From contig NZ_CP061314.1 of NCBI RefSeq assembly GCF_018688255.1, positions 1,674,001 to 1,738,000 of the forward strand: a DNA stretch of 64,000 nucleotides, read 5' to 3'. This DNA comes from Polynucleobacter corsicus (GTDB lineage Bacteria > Pseudomonadota > Gammaproteobacteria > Burkholderiales > Burkholderiaceae). The notes beneath the pieces are model-generated. The model had not been told where the DNA came from, did not search any database, and saw nothing but the letters and a program-made list of their open reading frames with translations. Position 1 is the first letter of the stretch. Every line of letters starts with the position of its first letter. Shown one piece after another: positions 49,477-58,509 of the stretch. The position numbers were made by a program, and so were the translations under genes.

Positions 49477-50873
49477 TTACCAAATTTATTAAACGTATTT
49501 TGCGTCGTGATCCCATGATCCGACATACTGCAGCCCATACCTCTGGTGCGCCGAAACGAGTTCCCAAAAAAACTCACCGCATTGACCCAGATTTACTTTC
49601 GAAAAATGCTGTGAAGGTAACTCAGACTTTGCAGCAGGCCGGCTATGATGCTTTCATTGTGGGCGGCGCTGTGCGAGATTTAGCTTTAGGTATTGGCCCT
49701 AAAGACTTCGATGTGGCAACTAATGCCACCCCAGAGCAAGTGCAAAAACTATTTCGTAAAGCACGCCTCATTGGTCGTCGCTTTCAGATTGTGCATGTCA
49801 CTTTCTTTGGCAAAGGCCAACCGGAAATTATTGAGGTATCCACCTTTAGAGCCTTGCTGGAGAACGCTGGCGAGCATGTAGCAGAAAATGGCCGCATCTT
49901 GCGCGATAACGTCTGGGGTAGTCAGCATGAAGATGCTGCACGCAGAGATTTCAGCATCAATGCGATGTACTACGATCCCGCTACTGAAACCGTACTCGAC
50001 TATCACGGCGGTATGGCTGACATGCAGAAGAAAACCCTGCGCATGATTGGTGACCCGGCTAAGCGCTATCGTGAAGACCCCATTCGTATGCTGCGCGCCA
50101 TTCGCTTTGCAGCCAAGACAGGTTTTACCTTAGATGTAGCAACACGCGCGCCTATCGCTAAATTAGGTAAGCTAATTCATGATGTTCCATCCGCCCGTCT
50201 CTTTGATGAAATTCTCAAGCTACTCATGTCTGGTTATTCATGGGCTGCGATTCAAGGCTTGAAGGATGCAGGTTTACACCACGGCCTCTTGCCTTTACTT
50301 GATCACATCTTAGATCAGAGCGCAGACTCTAAGGAAGCGAATGATTTTGTTCGCATTGCCCTTGCCAATACTGACCAACGTATTCAATCTGGCAAAAGTG
50401 TTTCGGCCGGATTCTTGTTTGCGACTTTGCTCTGGCCAGATCTACTAGGCAACTGGAAAAAGAATATTGCTAAAGGGATTTCTAATATTCCCGCATTGCA
50501 TGATGCGATGGATGAGACGATTGCCAGTCAAAGTAGCGGCATGGTGATTCAGCGTCGCTTCGAGAGCGATATGCGAGAAATCTGGTCAATGCAGCCCCGC
50601 TTTGAAAAGCGTGTTGGACGCTACCCCTATCGCCTCATTGAATCTCCACGTTTTAGAGCGGGTTATGACTTTATGCTGCTGCGCTGTGCCACGGGAGAAA
50701 AGAATCCAGCCCTAAGCGAATGGTGGACCAGCTTTATTGAAACTGATCCAGCTGGGCAAGAAGCACTGATGGCGAGCGTTAAAAATGAGACTGGCAATAG
50801 CGCCTCACCAACAAAACGACGTCGCCGTAGAAAAGCCAAAGTGACTGAACCTACTGAAAGTGCAGCGGACTAA
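49473..50873 (+). CDS. pcnB: Poly(A) polymerase PcnB
   Basis: Adds poly(A) tails to RNA 3' ends, promoting decay and plasmid-antisense RNA turnover. The 466-residue class II nucleotidyltransferase has FIVGGAVRDLALGIGPKDFDVAT, with GG at 64-65 and the catalytic DFD at 78-80. RRDFSINAMYYDP and REDPIRMLRAIRFAAKTGF follow, and the C-terminus is basic (KRRRRRKAKV), as in PcnB rather than the CCA-adding enzyme. It begins inside the HAD gene stop and is followed after 65 bases by folK, as in many proteobacteria (pcnB-folK-panB). Confidence 0.95.
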   Translation: MITKFIKRILRRDPMIRHTAAHTSGAPKRVPKKTHRIDPDLLSKNAVKVTQTLQQAGYDAFIVGGAVRDLALGIGPKDFDVATNATPEQVQKLFRKARLIGRRFQIVHVTFFGKGQPEIIEVSTFRALLENAGEHVAENGRILRDNVWGSQHEDAARRDFSINAMYYDPATETVLDYHGGMADMQKKTLRMIGDPAKRYREDPIRMLRAIRFAAKTGFTLDVATRAPIAKLGKLIHDVPSARLFDEILKLLMSGYSWAAIQGLKDAGLHHGLLPLLDHILDQSADSKEANDFVRIALANTDQRIQSGKSVSAGFLFATLLWPDLLGNWKKNIAKGISNIPALHDAMDETIASQSSGMVIQRRFESDMREIWSMQPRFEKRVGRYPYRLIESPRFRAGYDFMLLRCATGEKNPALSEWWTSFIETDPAGQEALMASVKNETGNSASPTKRRRRRKAKVTEPTESAAD

Positions 50874-50938
50874 GCAAACTTTAGAAAAATTCAGTAAAGT
50901 AGTTTCAGTAGTCTTTCTATACCCTTCTCTCGTTTGGA

Positions 50939-51472
50939 ATGAGCATGGCTCGAGCTTTTATTGGATTTGGTGGAAATGTCGGTGATACGCGTCAGCTCAT
51001 TACTGATGCGATTGTGTGCCTCGCGCAGCGTTGCGAGCTCCAAATACTGGCTAAAAGCTGCTTTTACCAAAGTGCGCCCTTCCAAGCAACCGGGGGCGAC
51101 TATATCAATTCTGTAATTGAAATTGAAACGCAATTAAGCCCGTATGGCCTTTTGCATGTCTGCCAAGCAGTCGAACAAGAATTCGGTCGTGAGCGCCCTT
51201 ACGCTAATGCACCCCGCACAATTGATCTGGATATCCTATCCTTTGAGGGCGTATCTCAAACAGATACAGAACTCACAATCCCCCATCCCAGAATCATTGA
51301 GCGCTCGTTTGTTCTGCTTCCCTTGCTAGAAATTGCACCAGATTTCTTCTTGCCCAACTGGGGCGAACTCAGGGCGTATTTGCCAAATGTGGCTGATCAG
51401 CGCATTGAAAAACTCTCTTGCCGCAACTGTAATTGCGGTGAAAAGCAGGTTTATAGCCAATCAGCGCATTAA
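50939..51472 (+). CDS. folK: Hydroxymethyldihydropterin pyrophosphokinase
   Basis: HPPK transfers pyrophosphate to 6-hydroxymethyl-7,8-dihydropterin in folate synthesis. The 177-residue protein has ARAFIGFGGNVGDTRQLI, YQSAPFQATGGDYINSVIEIET, and FGRERPYANAPRTIDLDILSF, the conserved substrate and metal site (DLD). Start at 50939 or the in-frame ATG two codons later (50945); neither has a strong ribosome site. panB follows after 17 bases, so folK and panB probably share a transcript. Confidence 0.96.
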   Translation: MSMARAFIGFGGNVGDTRQLITDAIVCLAQRCELQILAKSCFYQSAPFQATGGDYINSVIEIETQLSPYGLLHVCQAVEQEFGRERPYANAPRTIDLDILSFEGVSQTDTELTIPHPRIIERSFVLLPLLEIAPDFFLPNWGELRAYLPNVADQRIEKLSCRNCNCGEKQVYSQSAH

Positions 51473-51489
51473 TTCATTAAACTCACGCC

Positions 51490-52305
51490 ATGGGTTACTT
51501 GCAAGGCGAAAAGCCAATCACGATTTCTAAACTCCTCGCCATGCGTGCTGAGGGTGAAAAAATTACGATGCTGACGGCATACGATTCAACCATGTCGGCC
51601 TTGTTAAATCGCAGTGGAGTAGACACCATCCTGATTGGGGATTCCTTAGGTAATGTGATTCAAGGTCACTCTAGCACCACACCCGTAACTGTTGAACATG
51701 TGGCGTATCACACCGAATGTGTAGCCCGCGCCAACACCCAAGCTTTCATCATTGCTGACCTTCCCTTTGCTAGCTATGGCGACCCTGTTCAAGCCTTAGA
51801 GTCAGCAGCAGAACTCATGCGCGCTGGTGCCGACATGGTCAAACTTGAAGGCGGTGATTGGCAAGTCGACATCATTCAGTATTTAGTAGAACGCAGTGTT
51901 CCTGTTTGTGCCCACCTAGGACTTCTTCCCCAATCCGTTCACATCCTAGGTGGCTATAAGGTTCAAGGTAAATCGAAAGATTCTGCAAGCCTCATGCTCG
52001 AGCAGGCAATAGCGTGCGAGCAAGCTGGGGCACAAATGATTGTGCTCGAAGCTATCCCATCTTCATTGGGCAATCTCATTACCGAATCACTCTCTATTCC
52101 CACTATTGGAATCGGTGCAGGCGCAAATTGCTCAGGTCAAGTATTGGTACTACAAGATATGCTGGGCATCAGCCCTGGAAAGCCACCCAAGTTTGTTAAA
52201 AACTTTATGGATGGCCACGCCTCAATTGAGGCAGCAGTCAAAGCCTATGTTCGAGAAGTGAAATCCGGAAAATTCCCCGGACCCGAACACGGCTTTGCTG
52301 GATAA
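51490..52305 (+). CDS. panB: 3-methyl-2-oxobutanoate hydroxymethyltransferase
   Basis: First committed step of pantothenate synthesis, making ketopantoate from ketoisovalerate and methylene-THF. The 271-residue protein has MLTAYDSTMSALLNRSGVDTILIGDSLGNVIQGHSST, VKLEGGDWQ, VCAHLGLLPQSVHILGGYKVQGK and TIGIGAGANCSGQVLVLQDMLGI, the full family pattern. It lies 17 bases after folK and converges on dnaJ with 14 bases between. With coaBC elsewhere in the window, it contributes to coenzyme A supply. Confidence 0.96.
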   Translation: MGYLQGEKPITISKLLAMRAEGEKITMLTAYDSTMSALLNRSGVDTILIGDSLGNVIQGHSSTTPVTVEHVAYHTECVARANTQAFIIADLPFASYGDPVQALESAAELMRAGADMVKLEGGDWQVDIIQYLVERSVPVCAHLGLLPQSVHILGGYKVQGKSKDSASLMLEQAIACEQAGAQMIVLEAIPSSLGNLITESLSIPTIGIGAGANCSGQVLVLQDMLGISPGKPPKFVKNFMDGHASIEAAVKAYVREVKSGKFPGPEHGFAG

Positions 52306-52319
52306 GTTCAAACTACTAG

Positions 52320-53450
52320 TTAACTAAAAAAACTCTTTACGCCGTCGAACCAACCCTTTTGATGGGGGTTATGTTTATCGCCACCCAATTTGAGGCTATC
52401 GTCAAAGCTCTGCAGTAATTTTCTCTGTTCATCAGTTAACTTCACTGGAGTCTCGATCGCAACGTGGACAAAGAGATCGCCCACGATAGTCGAGCGCAAA
52501 CCTTTGATACCCTTGTTACGCAAGCGGAATGTTTTTCCAGTTTGCGTACCCTCAGGAATCGGAAACTCGACGCGCCCTGAAAGCGTTGGAACTTCAATGT
52601 CCCCACCAATCGTTGCAGTTGCGAATGAGATCGGCATTTGGACATGCAAATCACTGCCATCACGCTCAAATACCTTATGGGGCTTAACTCTCACCTCTAC
52701 ATAAAGATCGCCGGATGGTCCACCATTGACACCGGGCTCGCCATTTCCAACAGAGCGCACGCGCATGCCATCATCAATACCCGCAGGGATTTTGATTTCC
52801 AGCGTCTTTTGTTCTTTATGTTTACCGCTGCCATGACAAGTCTTGCATGGCTTCGGAATGTACTCACCAGTGCCACGGCACTTAGGGCAAGTTTGTTGCA
52901 TGGAGAAGAAGCCTTGCTGGACGCGGACTTGGCCATGACCGGCGCAAGTAGTACATCTCTCGGCTTTGCTACCAGGTTCAGCCCCAGTGCCCTGACATGG
53001 CTTGCAATTACTCCAGCTTGGCACCCGAATTTGGGTGGTGTAACCCTCGGCAGCTTGCTCAAGAGTGATTTCCATGTTGTAACGTAAATCGGCACCTTTA
53101 TATACCTGCGGTCCTGACTGACGTCCACCACCCTGACCAAAAATATCGCCGAAGATATCGCCAAAAGCGTCAGCAAAACCGCCGCCGCCAAAGCCACCAC
53201 CACCAAAGCCGCCTGATTGATCAAGGCCAGCGTGACCATACTGATCATATGTAGCACGCTTATTCGGGTCCGTTAAAGTTTCGTAAGCTTCTTTCACTTC
53301 TTTAAATTGCGCTTCTGCTGTTTTGCTATCGGGGTTGCGATCAGGATGATGCTTCATCGCCATTTTTCGATAAGCTTTTTTTAGCTCCTCATCGCTAGCG
53401 CCTTTAGCAACTCCAAGGACCTCGTAATAATCGCGTTTACTTGTAGACAC
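52320..53450 (-). CDS. dnaJ: Chaperone protein DnaJ
   Basis: Hsp40 co-chaperone that stimulates the DnaK ATPase. The 376-residue protein has the J domain with HPD at residues 35-37, a Gly/Phe-rich linker (GGGFGGGGFADAFGDIFG), four CxxCxGxG zinc repeats (CKPCQGTG, CTTCAGHG, CPKCRGTG, CKTCHGSG), and the C-terminal substrate domain. I chose GTG at 53450 (MSTSKRDYYEVLGV) because GAGAGGA lies about seven bases before it; the frame stays open upstream without similarity. It follows dnaK after about 100 bases containing a hairpin. Confidence 0.97.
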   Translation of the reverse strand: MSTSKRDYYEVLGVAKGASDEELKKAYRKMAMKHHPDRNPDSKTAEAQFKEVKEAYETLTDPNKRATYDQYGHAGLDQSGGFGGGGFGGGGFADAFGDIFGDIFGQGGGRQSGPQVYKGADLRYNMEITLEQAAEGYTTQIRVPSWSNCKPCQGTGAEPGSKAERCTTCAGHGQVRVQQGFFSMQQTCPKCRGTGEYIPKPCKTCHGSGKHKEQKTLEIKIPAGIDDGMRVRSVGNGEPGVNGGPSGDLYVEVRVKPHKVFERDGSDLHVQMPISFATATIGGDIEVPTLSGRVEFPIPEGTQTGKTFRLRNKGIKGLRSTIVGDLFVHVAIETPVKLTDEQRKLLQSFDDSLKLGGDKHNPHQKGWFDGVKSFFS

Positions 53451-53477
53451 AAAATTCCTCTCAACAACCTGAATGAC

Positions 53478-53502
53478 ACAAGTCGGCACATGGCCGACTT
53501 GT
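53478..53502 (-). promoter_or_regulatory. Hairpin in the dnaK-dnaJ intergenic region
   Basis: A perfect ten-base inverted repeat (ACAAGTCGGC at 53478-53487, GCCGACTTGT at 53493-53502, loop ACATG) lies between dnaK and dnaJ, about 28 bases before the dnaJ start. No T run follows, so it is not a strong intrinsic terminator. An mRNA-stabilising or partial-attenuation element setting the dnaK:dnaJ ratio is my inference. Confidence 0.6.
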
Positions 53503-53548
53503 TATTTAAGTACCTCTAAACTACGTTAAATGACTCTCAATTAAGGGA

Positions 53549-55480
53549 TTATTTCTTGTCATTCACTTCTTTGAAATCCGCATCCACTACGTCAGCATCG
53601 GGAGCCGCACCTGGTGCGCTACCAGGCGCTGCGCCAGGAGCGCCGCCAGCCTTAGCTTGTTCTGCAGCCATGGCTTTTTCACCGAGCTTCTGACTTGCTT
53701 TACCCAAAGCCTCAGTCTTGGCCTCAATAGCAGCTTTATCGCTACCCTTGATGGCTTCGTCCAATTCTTTCAAGGCAGCTTCGATTGCCTCTTTCTCAGA
53801 AGCCTCCAAAGCAGAACCATGCTCTTCCAAAGCTTTCTTGGTTGAGTGGGCCAAAGCATCGGCAGTGTTACGTGCGGTTACTAATTCCAATGCTTTTTTA
53901 TCTTCATCGGCATTCGCTTCAGCATCTTTCACCATGCGTAAAATTTCTTCTTCAGTCAAACCTGAGTTTGCCTTGATGGTGATCTTGTTCTCTTTGCCAG
54001 TTGTCTTGTCTTTTGCAGTGACATGCAAAATACCGTTGGCATCAATATCAAAAGTTACTTCAATTTGTGGCATACCGCGTTGTGCTGGCGCAATACCTTC
54101 CAAATTAAATTCACCGAGTAATTTGTTGGCAGTAGCCATCTCACGCTCACCTTGGAAGCACTTAATGGTTACGGCAGGCTGGTTATCTTCCGCTGTAGAG
54201 TAAACCTGTGAATGCTTGGTCGGAATAGTCGTGTTCTTCGGAATCATCTTGGTCATTACGCCGCCCAAGGTTTCGATACCCAAAGATAATGGAGTTACGT
54301 CCAGGAGCAATACATCTTTGCGATCACCAGACAATACGGATCCTTGAATCGCGGCACCAACTGCAACTGCCTCATCTGGGTTCACATCTTTGCGTGGCTC
54401 TTTGCCAAAAATTTCTTTTACCTTATCCTGAACAGCAGGCATACGGGTTTGACCGCCGACCAAAATCACATCATCGATTTCAGCGGGGTTTACGCCAGCA
54501 TCTTTAATTGCAGTCAAGCAAGGGCCGGTCGTACGATTGATCAACTCTTCTACTAAAGATTCCAACTTAGCGCGGGTCAACTTCAAGTTCAAGTGCTTAG
54601 GGCCGCCTGCATCAGCAGTCACGTATGGCAAATTGATCTCAGTCTGTTGTGCAGATGACAATTCGATCTTGGCTTTCTCAGCAGCATCTTTCAAACGCTG
54701 CAATGCCAATACGTCCTTACTCAAATCTACGCCTTGCTCTTTCTTGAACTCAGCAATGATCCAGTCAATGATGCGCTGGTCAAAATCTTCACCACCCAAG
54801 AAGGTATCGCCGTTGGTAGAGAGTACTTCAAACTGCTTCTCGCCGTCCACGTTAGCAATCTCGATAATGGATACGTCGAATGTGCCGCCACCTAAGTCAT
54901 ACACAGCAATCTTGCGATCAACCTTGTCCTGTTTGTCCAAACCGAAGGCTAATGCCGCAGCAGTTGGCTCATTGATGATGCGCTTGACATCTAAACCAGC
55001 GATACGACCCGCATCTTTAGTAGCTTGACGTTGGCTGTCGTTGAAGTAAGCAGGAACAGTAATCACTGCCTCAGTCACTTCTTCGCCAAGGTAATCTTCG
55101 GCAGTCTTTTTCATTTTGCGCAGAATTTCTGCTGACACTTGTTGTGGTGCCATTTTTTTGTCGCGCGCCTCAACCCATGCATCACCGTTGTCCGCTTGAA
55201 CAATTTTGTAAGGCATCAAGCCAATGTCTTTTTGTACTTCCGCATCCGTAAATTTACGACCCATCAAACGCTTTACCGCGTAAATGGTGTTTTTAGGATT
55301 GGTAACTGATTGGCGTTTTGCAGGTGCGCCGACCAATACTTCGCCATCTTCAACATAAGCGATGATGGAAGGAGTTGTACGACCGCCTTCTGCGTTCTCG
55401 ACAACTTTAGGTGCATTGTTTTCAACAACCGAAACGCACGAGTTCGTGGTTCCTAAGTCAATTCCGATAATCTTTCCCAT
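53549..55480 (-). CDS. dnaK: Chaperone protein DnaK
   Basis: Hsp70 chaperone. The 643-residue protein starts MGKIIGIDLGTTNSCVSVVE and has the ATPase motifs IAVYDLGGGTFDVSIIEI and VILVGGQTRMPAVQ, the linker LLLDVTPLSLGIETLGG, the substrate domain, and a helical lid ending in VVDADFKEVNDKK, a close version of the EEVD-like bacterial tail. A GGAG ribosome site lies seven bases before the ATG. It has its own RpoH-type promoter (55572-55545) behind the grpE terminator. Confidence 0.98.
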   Translation of the reverse strand: MGKIIGIDLGTTNSCVSVVENNAPKVVENAEGGRTTPSIIAYVEDGEVLVGAPAKRQSVTNPKNTIYAVKRLMGRKFTDAEVQKDIGLMPYKIVQADNGDAWVEARDKKMAPQQVSAEILRKMKKTAEDYLGEEVTEAVITVPAYFNDSQRQATKDAGRIAGLDVKRIINEPTAAALAFGLDKQDKVDRKIAVYDLGGGTFDVSIIEIANVDGEKQFEVLSTNGDTFLGGEDFDQRIIDWIIAEFKKEQGVDLSKDVLALQRLKDAAEKAKIELSSAQQTEINLPYVTADAGGPKHLNLKLTRAKLESLVEELINRTTGPCLTAIKDAGVNPAEIDDVILVGGQTRMPAVQDKVKEIFGKEPRKDVNPDEAVAVGAAIQGSVLSGDRKDVLLLDVTPLSLGIETLGGVMTKMIPKNTTIPTKHSQVYSTAEDNQPAVTIKCFQGEREMATANKLLGEFNLEGIAPAQRGMPQIEVTFDIDANGILHVTAKDKTTGKENKITIKANSGLTEEEILRMVKDAEANADEDKKALELVTARNTADALAHSTKKALEEHGSALEASEKEAIEAALKELDEAIKGSDKAAIEAKTEALGKASQKLGEKAMAAEQAKAGGAPGAAPGSAPGAAPDADVVDADFKEVNDKK

Positions 55481-55544
55481 AATGGCTCCAAAAAAATTAA
55501 GTTACGTGTAATTTCGTCAAACTGCGAATAATTCGATAAGGAAT

Positions 55545-55572
55545 AAATGGGGTCGAAGAAGGGAAATTCAAG
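55545..55572 (-). promoter_or_regulatory. RpoH (sigma-32) promoter of dnaK
   Basis: On the minus strand CTTGAAT (55572-55566) and CCCCATTT (55552-55545) are separated by 13 bases. This matches the E. coli sigma-32 consensus CTTGAAA / CCCCATnT in all but one base. It lies between the grpE terminator and dnaK, giving a dnaK leader of roughly 55 bases. Confidence 0.85.
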
Positions 55573-55583
55573 GGTTCAAAAGC

Positions 55584-55610
55584 AAAAAAGGCAGATTTCT
55601 GCCTTTTTTT
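55584..55610 (-). terminator. Intrinsic terminator after grpE
   Basis: A stem of A6-GGCAG pairing with CTGCC-T6 (loop ATTT, 55584-55610) follows grpE on the minus strand, with T-rich sequence on both sides. It separates the grpE transcript from the dnaK promoter just downstream. Confidence 0.82.
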
Positions 55611-55666
55611 ATCTTTTTTCACCCAGAAAACCCCATTTAGGGGCTTTTTTAGGGACTTTTAATACC

Positions 55667-56227
55667 TTATTTAGGCGCGCTCACGGTAACCAAGGCTGGG
55701 CGCAAAATGCGATCTGCAATGGAATAACCCCTTTGTAAGACGGAAACCACGGTATTGGCCTCTTGGTCCGAAGGGACTGACGCAATGGCCTGGTGATGGT
55801 GAGGATCGAATTTGTCACCTACAGTAGGATTAATCTCAGTCAATCGTCCTTTTTCAAAGGCGGCTAGCAATTGCTTTAGGGTGATCTCTAGACCCTCTTT
55901 AAAGGCTTTGGCATCTACGGTCTCTGCGTTCAAAGCTGCATACAGACTGTCCGTCACCGGCACGAGGTGCTCAGCAAAACTCTCAATCGCAAACTTATGG
56001 GCCTTTGAGATATCTTCAATAGCACGGCGGCGAATATTTTCACCCTCGGCCTTAGCGCGAAGGTAGTTATCTTGCATCTCGCTTAGCTTCTGATTTAACT
56101 CAGCAATTTCTTGCTCTGGAGTCTTTACTTCGGCATCTGCAGGAGCTGCTTCTGCACCAGCTTCAGCCTGAGGATCGGCAGCAGTATTTTCTTGCTCAGG
56201 GGATGGATTTTGATTTTCTTGGGTCAT
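55667..56227 (-). CDS. grpE: Nucleotide exchange factor GrpE
   Basis: Exchange factor for DnaK. The 186-residue protein has an acidic, disordered N-terminus rich in Glu, Ala and Gln (residues 1-35), a long coiled-coil helix (EQEIAELNQKLSEMQDNYLRAKAEGENIRRRAIEDI), and the beta-wing GDKFDPHHHQAIASVPSDQEANTVVSVLQRGYSIADRILRPALVTVS, the GrpE signature. It is driven by a strong RpoH-type promoter at 56298-56271 and ended by its own terminator. Confidence 0.97.
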   Translation of the reverse strand: MTQENQNPSPEQENTAADPQAEAGAEAAPADAEVKTPEQEIAELNQKLSEMQDNYLRAKAEGENIRRRAIEDISKAHKFAIESFAEHLVPVTDSLYAALNAETVDAKAFKEGLEITLKQLLAAFEKGRLTEINPTVGDKFDPHHHQAIASVPSDQEANTVVSVLQRGYSIADRILRPALVTVSAPK

Positions 56228-56270
56228 AGGTGCAAATTCACTTTTCTATCAGGATGGCTACTTCTCAACG

Positions 56271-56298
56271 ATATGGGGCCAATTAAGGTAATTTCAAG
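56271..56298 (-). promoter_or_regulatory. RpoH (sigma-32) promoter of grpE
   Basis: On the minus strand CTTGAAA (56298-56292) and CCCCATAT (56278-56271) are separated by 13 bases, a perfect match to the E. coli sigma-32 consensus. It lies in the 82-base gap between hemH and grpE, so heat induction should begin at grpE, not at hrcA or hemH. Confidence 0.9.
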
Positions 56299-56309
56299 TG
56301 CGCCTTACT

Positions 56310-57404
56310 CTAAGCAATATTCGCTTTAGCTAACTCAGCCAAGCGGTCGCGCTCCTGCAATACTGCATCGGACTCAACACCCAAACTCCAACCAGATAGA
56401 TGCTGCTGGGCAATCTCGTACATGGCATCGATCCACTTTGGATTACTATTTAAACAAGGGATGTAGCGGTAGTCTTTGCCGCCATGCTCCAAAAAGATCT
56501 CTCGTGCTTCCATTGCAATCTCTTCTAGGGTTTCCAAGCAATCCGCCGGAAATCCTGGGCAAAAAATATCCACTCGCTTACAACCTGCTTTACCCAACTC
56601 TTCAATCATCGGAGCCGTGTAAGGCTTGAGCCACTCCGCCTTACCAAAGCGCGATTGAAAGGTAACTAAGTATTGTCCAGGCACTAAACCTAATGACTCA
56701 CCAAGCAAGCGACCAGTTTTCAGGCACTCACAATGGTAGGGATCGCCCTTCATTAAATTGCGCTTGGGTAGGCCGTGGAAAGACATTACAAAGCGATCGC
56801 CAGCAGCAAAATCTGGGCGACCATCTTTATCCCATGCGCCCAGTACTTGGTCACGCAATGCTGAAATATAGGCAGGATTGTCGTGATAGTACTTGACTAA
56901 ACGCAACTCGGGTTGATTACGCCAAGTCCCGAGCACGCGAAACACTTCATCAAAACTCGACGCAGTAGTGGTAGCCGAATATTGCGGATATAGCGGCAAC
57001 AACAAAAGACGCTCCATGCCCTGATCCTGCAAGGCTTCCAGGGCTTGCTGAGTTGAAGGTTCGCCATAACGCATGGCCAGATCTACCAGCACCACTTCAC
57101 CGTGATCCGCGAATTTCTCACCCAACTCTTTTGCTTGTAGGCGGGAATAATGCATCAGAGGTGAGCCTAATTTTGGCAACCAAATGGAAGCGTACTTCTT
57201 TGCGGAAGCACCACTACGAATCGGCAAAATAATACCGTTCAAAATACACCACCAAATAATGCGGGGGATTTCTACAACGCGTGGATCAGATAGAAATTCT
57301 TTGAGATAGGCTCTGACTGCCTTAGCCGTTGGTGCAGAAGGAGTACCCAAATTAAGCAATAACACTGCTGTCTTAGAGGGGCGTAAGTGAGGATTTTGAT
57401 TCAA
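56310..57404 (-). CDS. hemH: Ferrochelatase
   Basis: Inserts iron into protoporphyrin IX, the last step of heme synthesis. The 364-residue protein has AVLLLNLGTPSAPTAKAVRAYLKEFLSDPRVVEIP, LPLYPQYSATTTAS and the active-site region FVMSFHGLPKRNLMKGDPY (His in SFHG), with CPGFPADCLETLEEIAME near the C-terminus. The start is probably TTG at 57404 (MNQNPHLRPSKTAVLLL); no good Shine-Dalgarno is seen. It lies between hrcA (45 bases upstream) and grpE, an unusual insert in a heat-shock cluster that is common in this lineage. Confidence 0.95.
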   Translation of the reverse strand: MNQNPHLRPSKTAVLLLNLGTPSAPTAKAVRAYLKEFLSDPRVVEIPRIIWWCILNGIILPIRSGASAKKYASIWLPKLGSPLMHYSRLQAKELGEKFADHGEVVLVDLAMRYGEPSTQQALEALQDQGMERLLLLPLYPQYSATTTASSFDEVFRVLGTWRNQPELRLVKYYHDNPAYISALRDQVLGAWDKDGRPDFAAGDRFVMSFHGLPKRNLMKGDPYHCECLKTGRLLGESLGLVPGQYLVTFQSRFGKAEWLKPYTAPMIEELGKAGCKRVDIFCPGFPADCLETLEEIAMEAREIFLEHGGKDYRYIPCLNSNPKWIDAMYEIAQQHLSGWSLGVESDAVLQERDRLAELAKANIA

Positions 57405-57449
57405 GGAAGATCCGTCTTTATTAAAGAGAGCTAAAAGATATAAATATTA

Positions 57450-58472
57450 CTAAGAACTGATTGGCGCACTTAATGCGCCCGATAACAACTTAGAGGTAAT
57501 GTCGACAATCGGAATCACCCGATCGTATGCCATACGAGTGGGTCCAATCACGCCAAGGGTTCCAACGATCTGGCCATCGACGCTGTACGGCGCACTGATG
57601 ACCGCCAAATCTTCATAAGGCAGCAAATCACTTTCGCCGCCAATAAAGATTTGAATACCATCCGCATGACTAGATACGTCTAGCAACTGCATGAGGACCG
57701 ACTTTTGCTCGAGCATATCGAACATCTTGCGTAGCTTATCCAAATTAGTACTGAGATCGCCCACATTCAGTAAGCGCCGCTCACCTGATAGCAGCATATC
57801 TCCTTGACCCATGCCGTAATCACTAACGCCACTGTGCAATGCTAAGGCCATCAGCCCCGAGATATCGGTTCGCAAATTATCCAGATCAGAGGCAAGGTGC
57901 GCACGTACCTCTGCAAAACTCTTGCCGGCAAACTGAGTATTGATGTAATTTCCAGCCTCAACTAGCTGACTTGGGGTGTAGTCCTGCGAAGTGGGAAGGA
58001 TCCGGTTTTGAACATCACCCTCAGGGGTCACCATGATGAGCAGTATCTTGCCTTCGCCAAGCCTTAAGAATTCAATATGCTTGAAGACCTGGGCCCGCTT
58101 AGGCGTCATCACCACCCCGGCAAAATGAGTCAAATTAGACAAAATTTGCGCAGCGGAATTCAGCACCCTTTGGGGTGAATCTGGCAAAAGTCCTTTTTCC
58201 ATCTCACGGGCAGCCATTTCCTCTAGGGGGCGAACGGTCACCATCGTATCCACGAAGATACGGTAGCCCCTTGGGGTTGGGATGCGACCAGCTGAGGTAT
58301 GGGGGCTGGTGACTAAGCCCATTTCCTCTAAATCCGCCATGACATTACGAATCGTAGCCGCAGAAAGATCCAATCCCGAGAATCGAGACAGGGTGCGTGA
58401 GCCAATAGGCTGCCCCTCTTCGATATAACGCTCGATGAGGGTTTTCAGTAAGGCGCGGGAACGATCATCCAT
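57450..58472 (-). CDS. hrcA: Heat-inducible transcription repressor HrcA
   Basis: Repressor of heat-shock genes that binds CIRCE elements. The 340-residue protein has an N-terminal winged helix (RALLKTLIERYIEEGQPIGSRTLSRFSGLDLSAATIRNVMADLEEMGLVTSPHTSAGRIPTPRGYRIFVD) and the GAF-like HrcA core ending GVIGPTRMAYDRVIPIVDITSKLL. No CIRCE sequence is visible upstream of hrcA, grpE, dnaK or dnaJ, so its targets (probably groESL) lie outside the window. TAAAAT ends ten bases before the ATG. It is divergent from nadK with 37 bases between starts. Confidence 0.96.
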   Translation of the reverse strand: MDDRSRALLKTLIERYIEEGQPIGSRTLSRFSGLDLSAATIRNVMADLEEMGLVTSPHTSAGRIPTPRGYRIFVDTMVTVRPLEEMAAREMEKGLLPDSPQRVLNSAAQILSNLTHFAGVVMTPKRAQVFKHIEFLRLGEGKILLIMVTPEGDVQNRILPTSQDYTPSQLVEAGNYINTQFAGKSFAEVRAHLASDLDNLRTDISGLMALALHSGVSDYGMGQGDMLLSGERRLLNVGDLSTNLDKLRKMFDMLEQKSVLMQLLDVSSHADGIQIFIGGESDLLPYEDLAVISAPYSVDGQIVGTLGVIGPTRMAYDRVIPIVDITSKLLSGALSAPISS

Positions 58473-58482
58473 GGTGGAAGGG

Positions 58483-58503
58483 ATTTTATGCCTATGGTTT
58501 AAT
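58483..58503. promoter_or_regulatory. Divergent hrcA and nadK -10 elements
   Basis: On the minus strand TAAAAT (58488-58483) lies ten bases before the hrcA ATG, giving a leader of about four bases. On the plus strand TTTAAT (58498-58503), preceded by TGG (an extended -10), ends six bases before the nadK ATG, predicting a leaderless nadK mRNA. Both promoters must lie within the 37-base gap or the opposing gene. Confidence 0.45.
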
Positions 58504-58509
58504 CGTTAT

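Noticed and set aside
50891..51133. Minus-strand open frame of 80 codons at the pcnB-folK junction
   Set aside because: Most of it is antisense to the folK N-terminus, which is well conserved; no ribosome site or similarity supports it.
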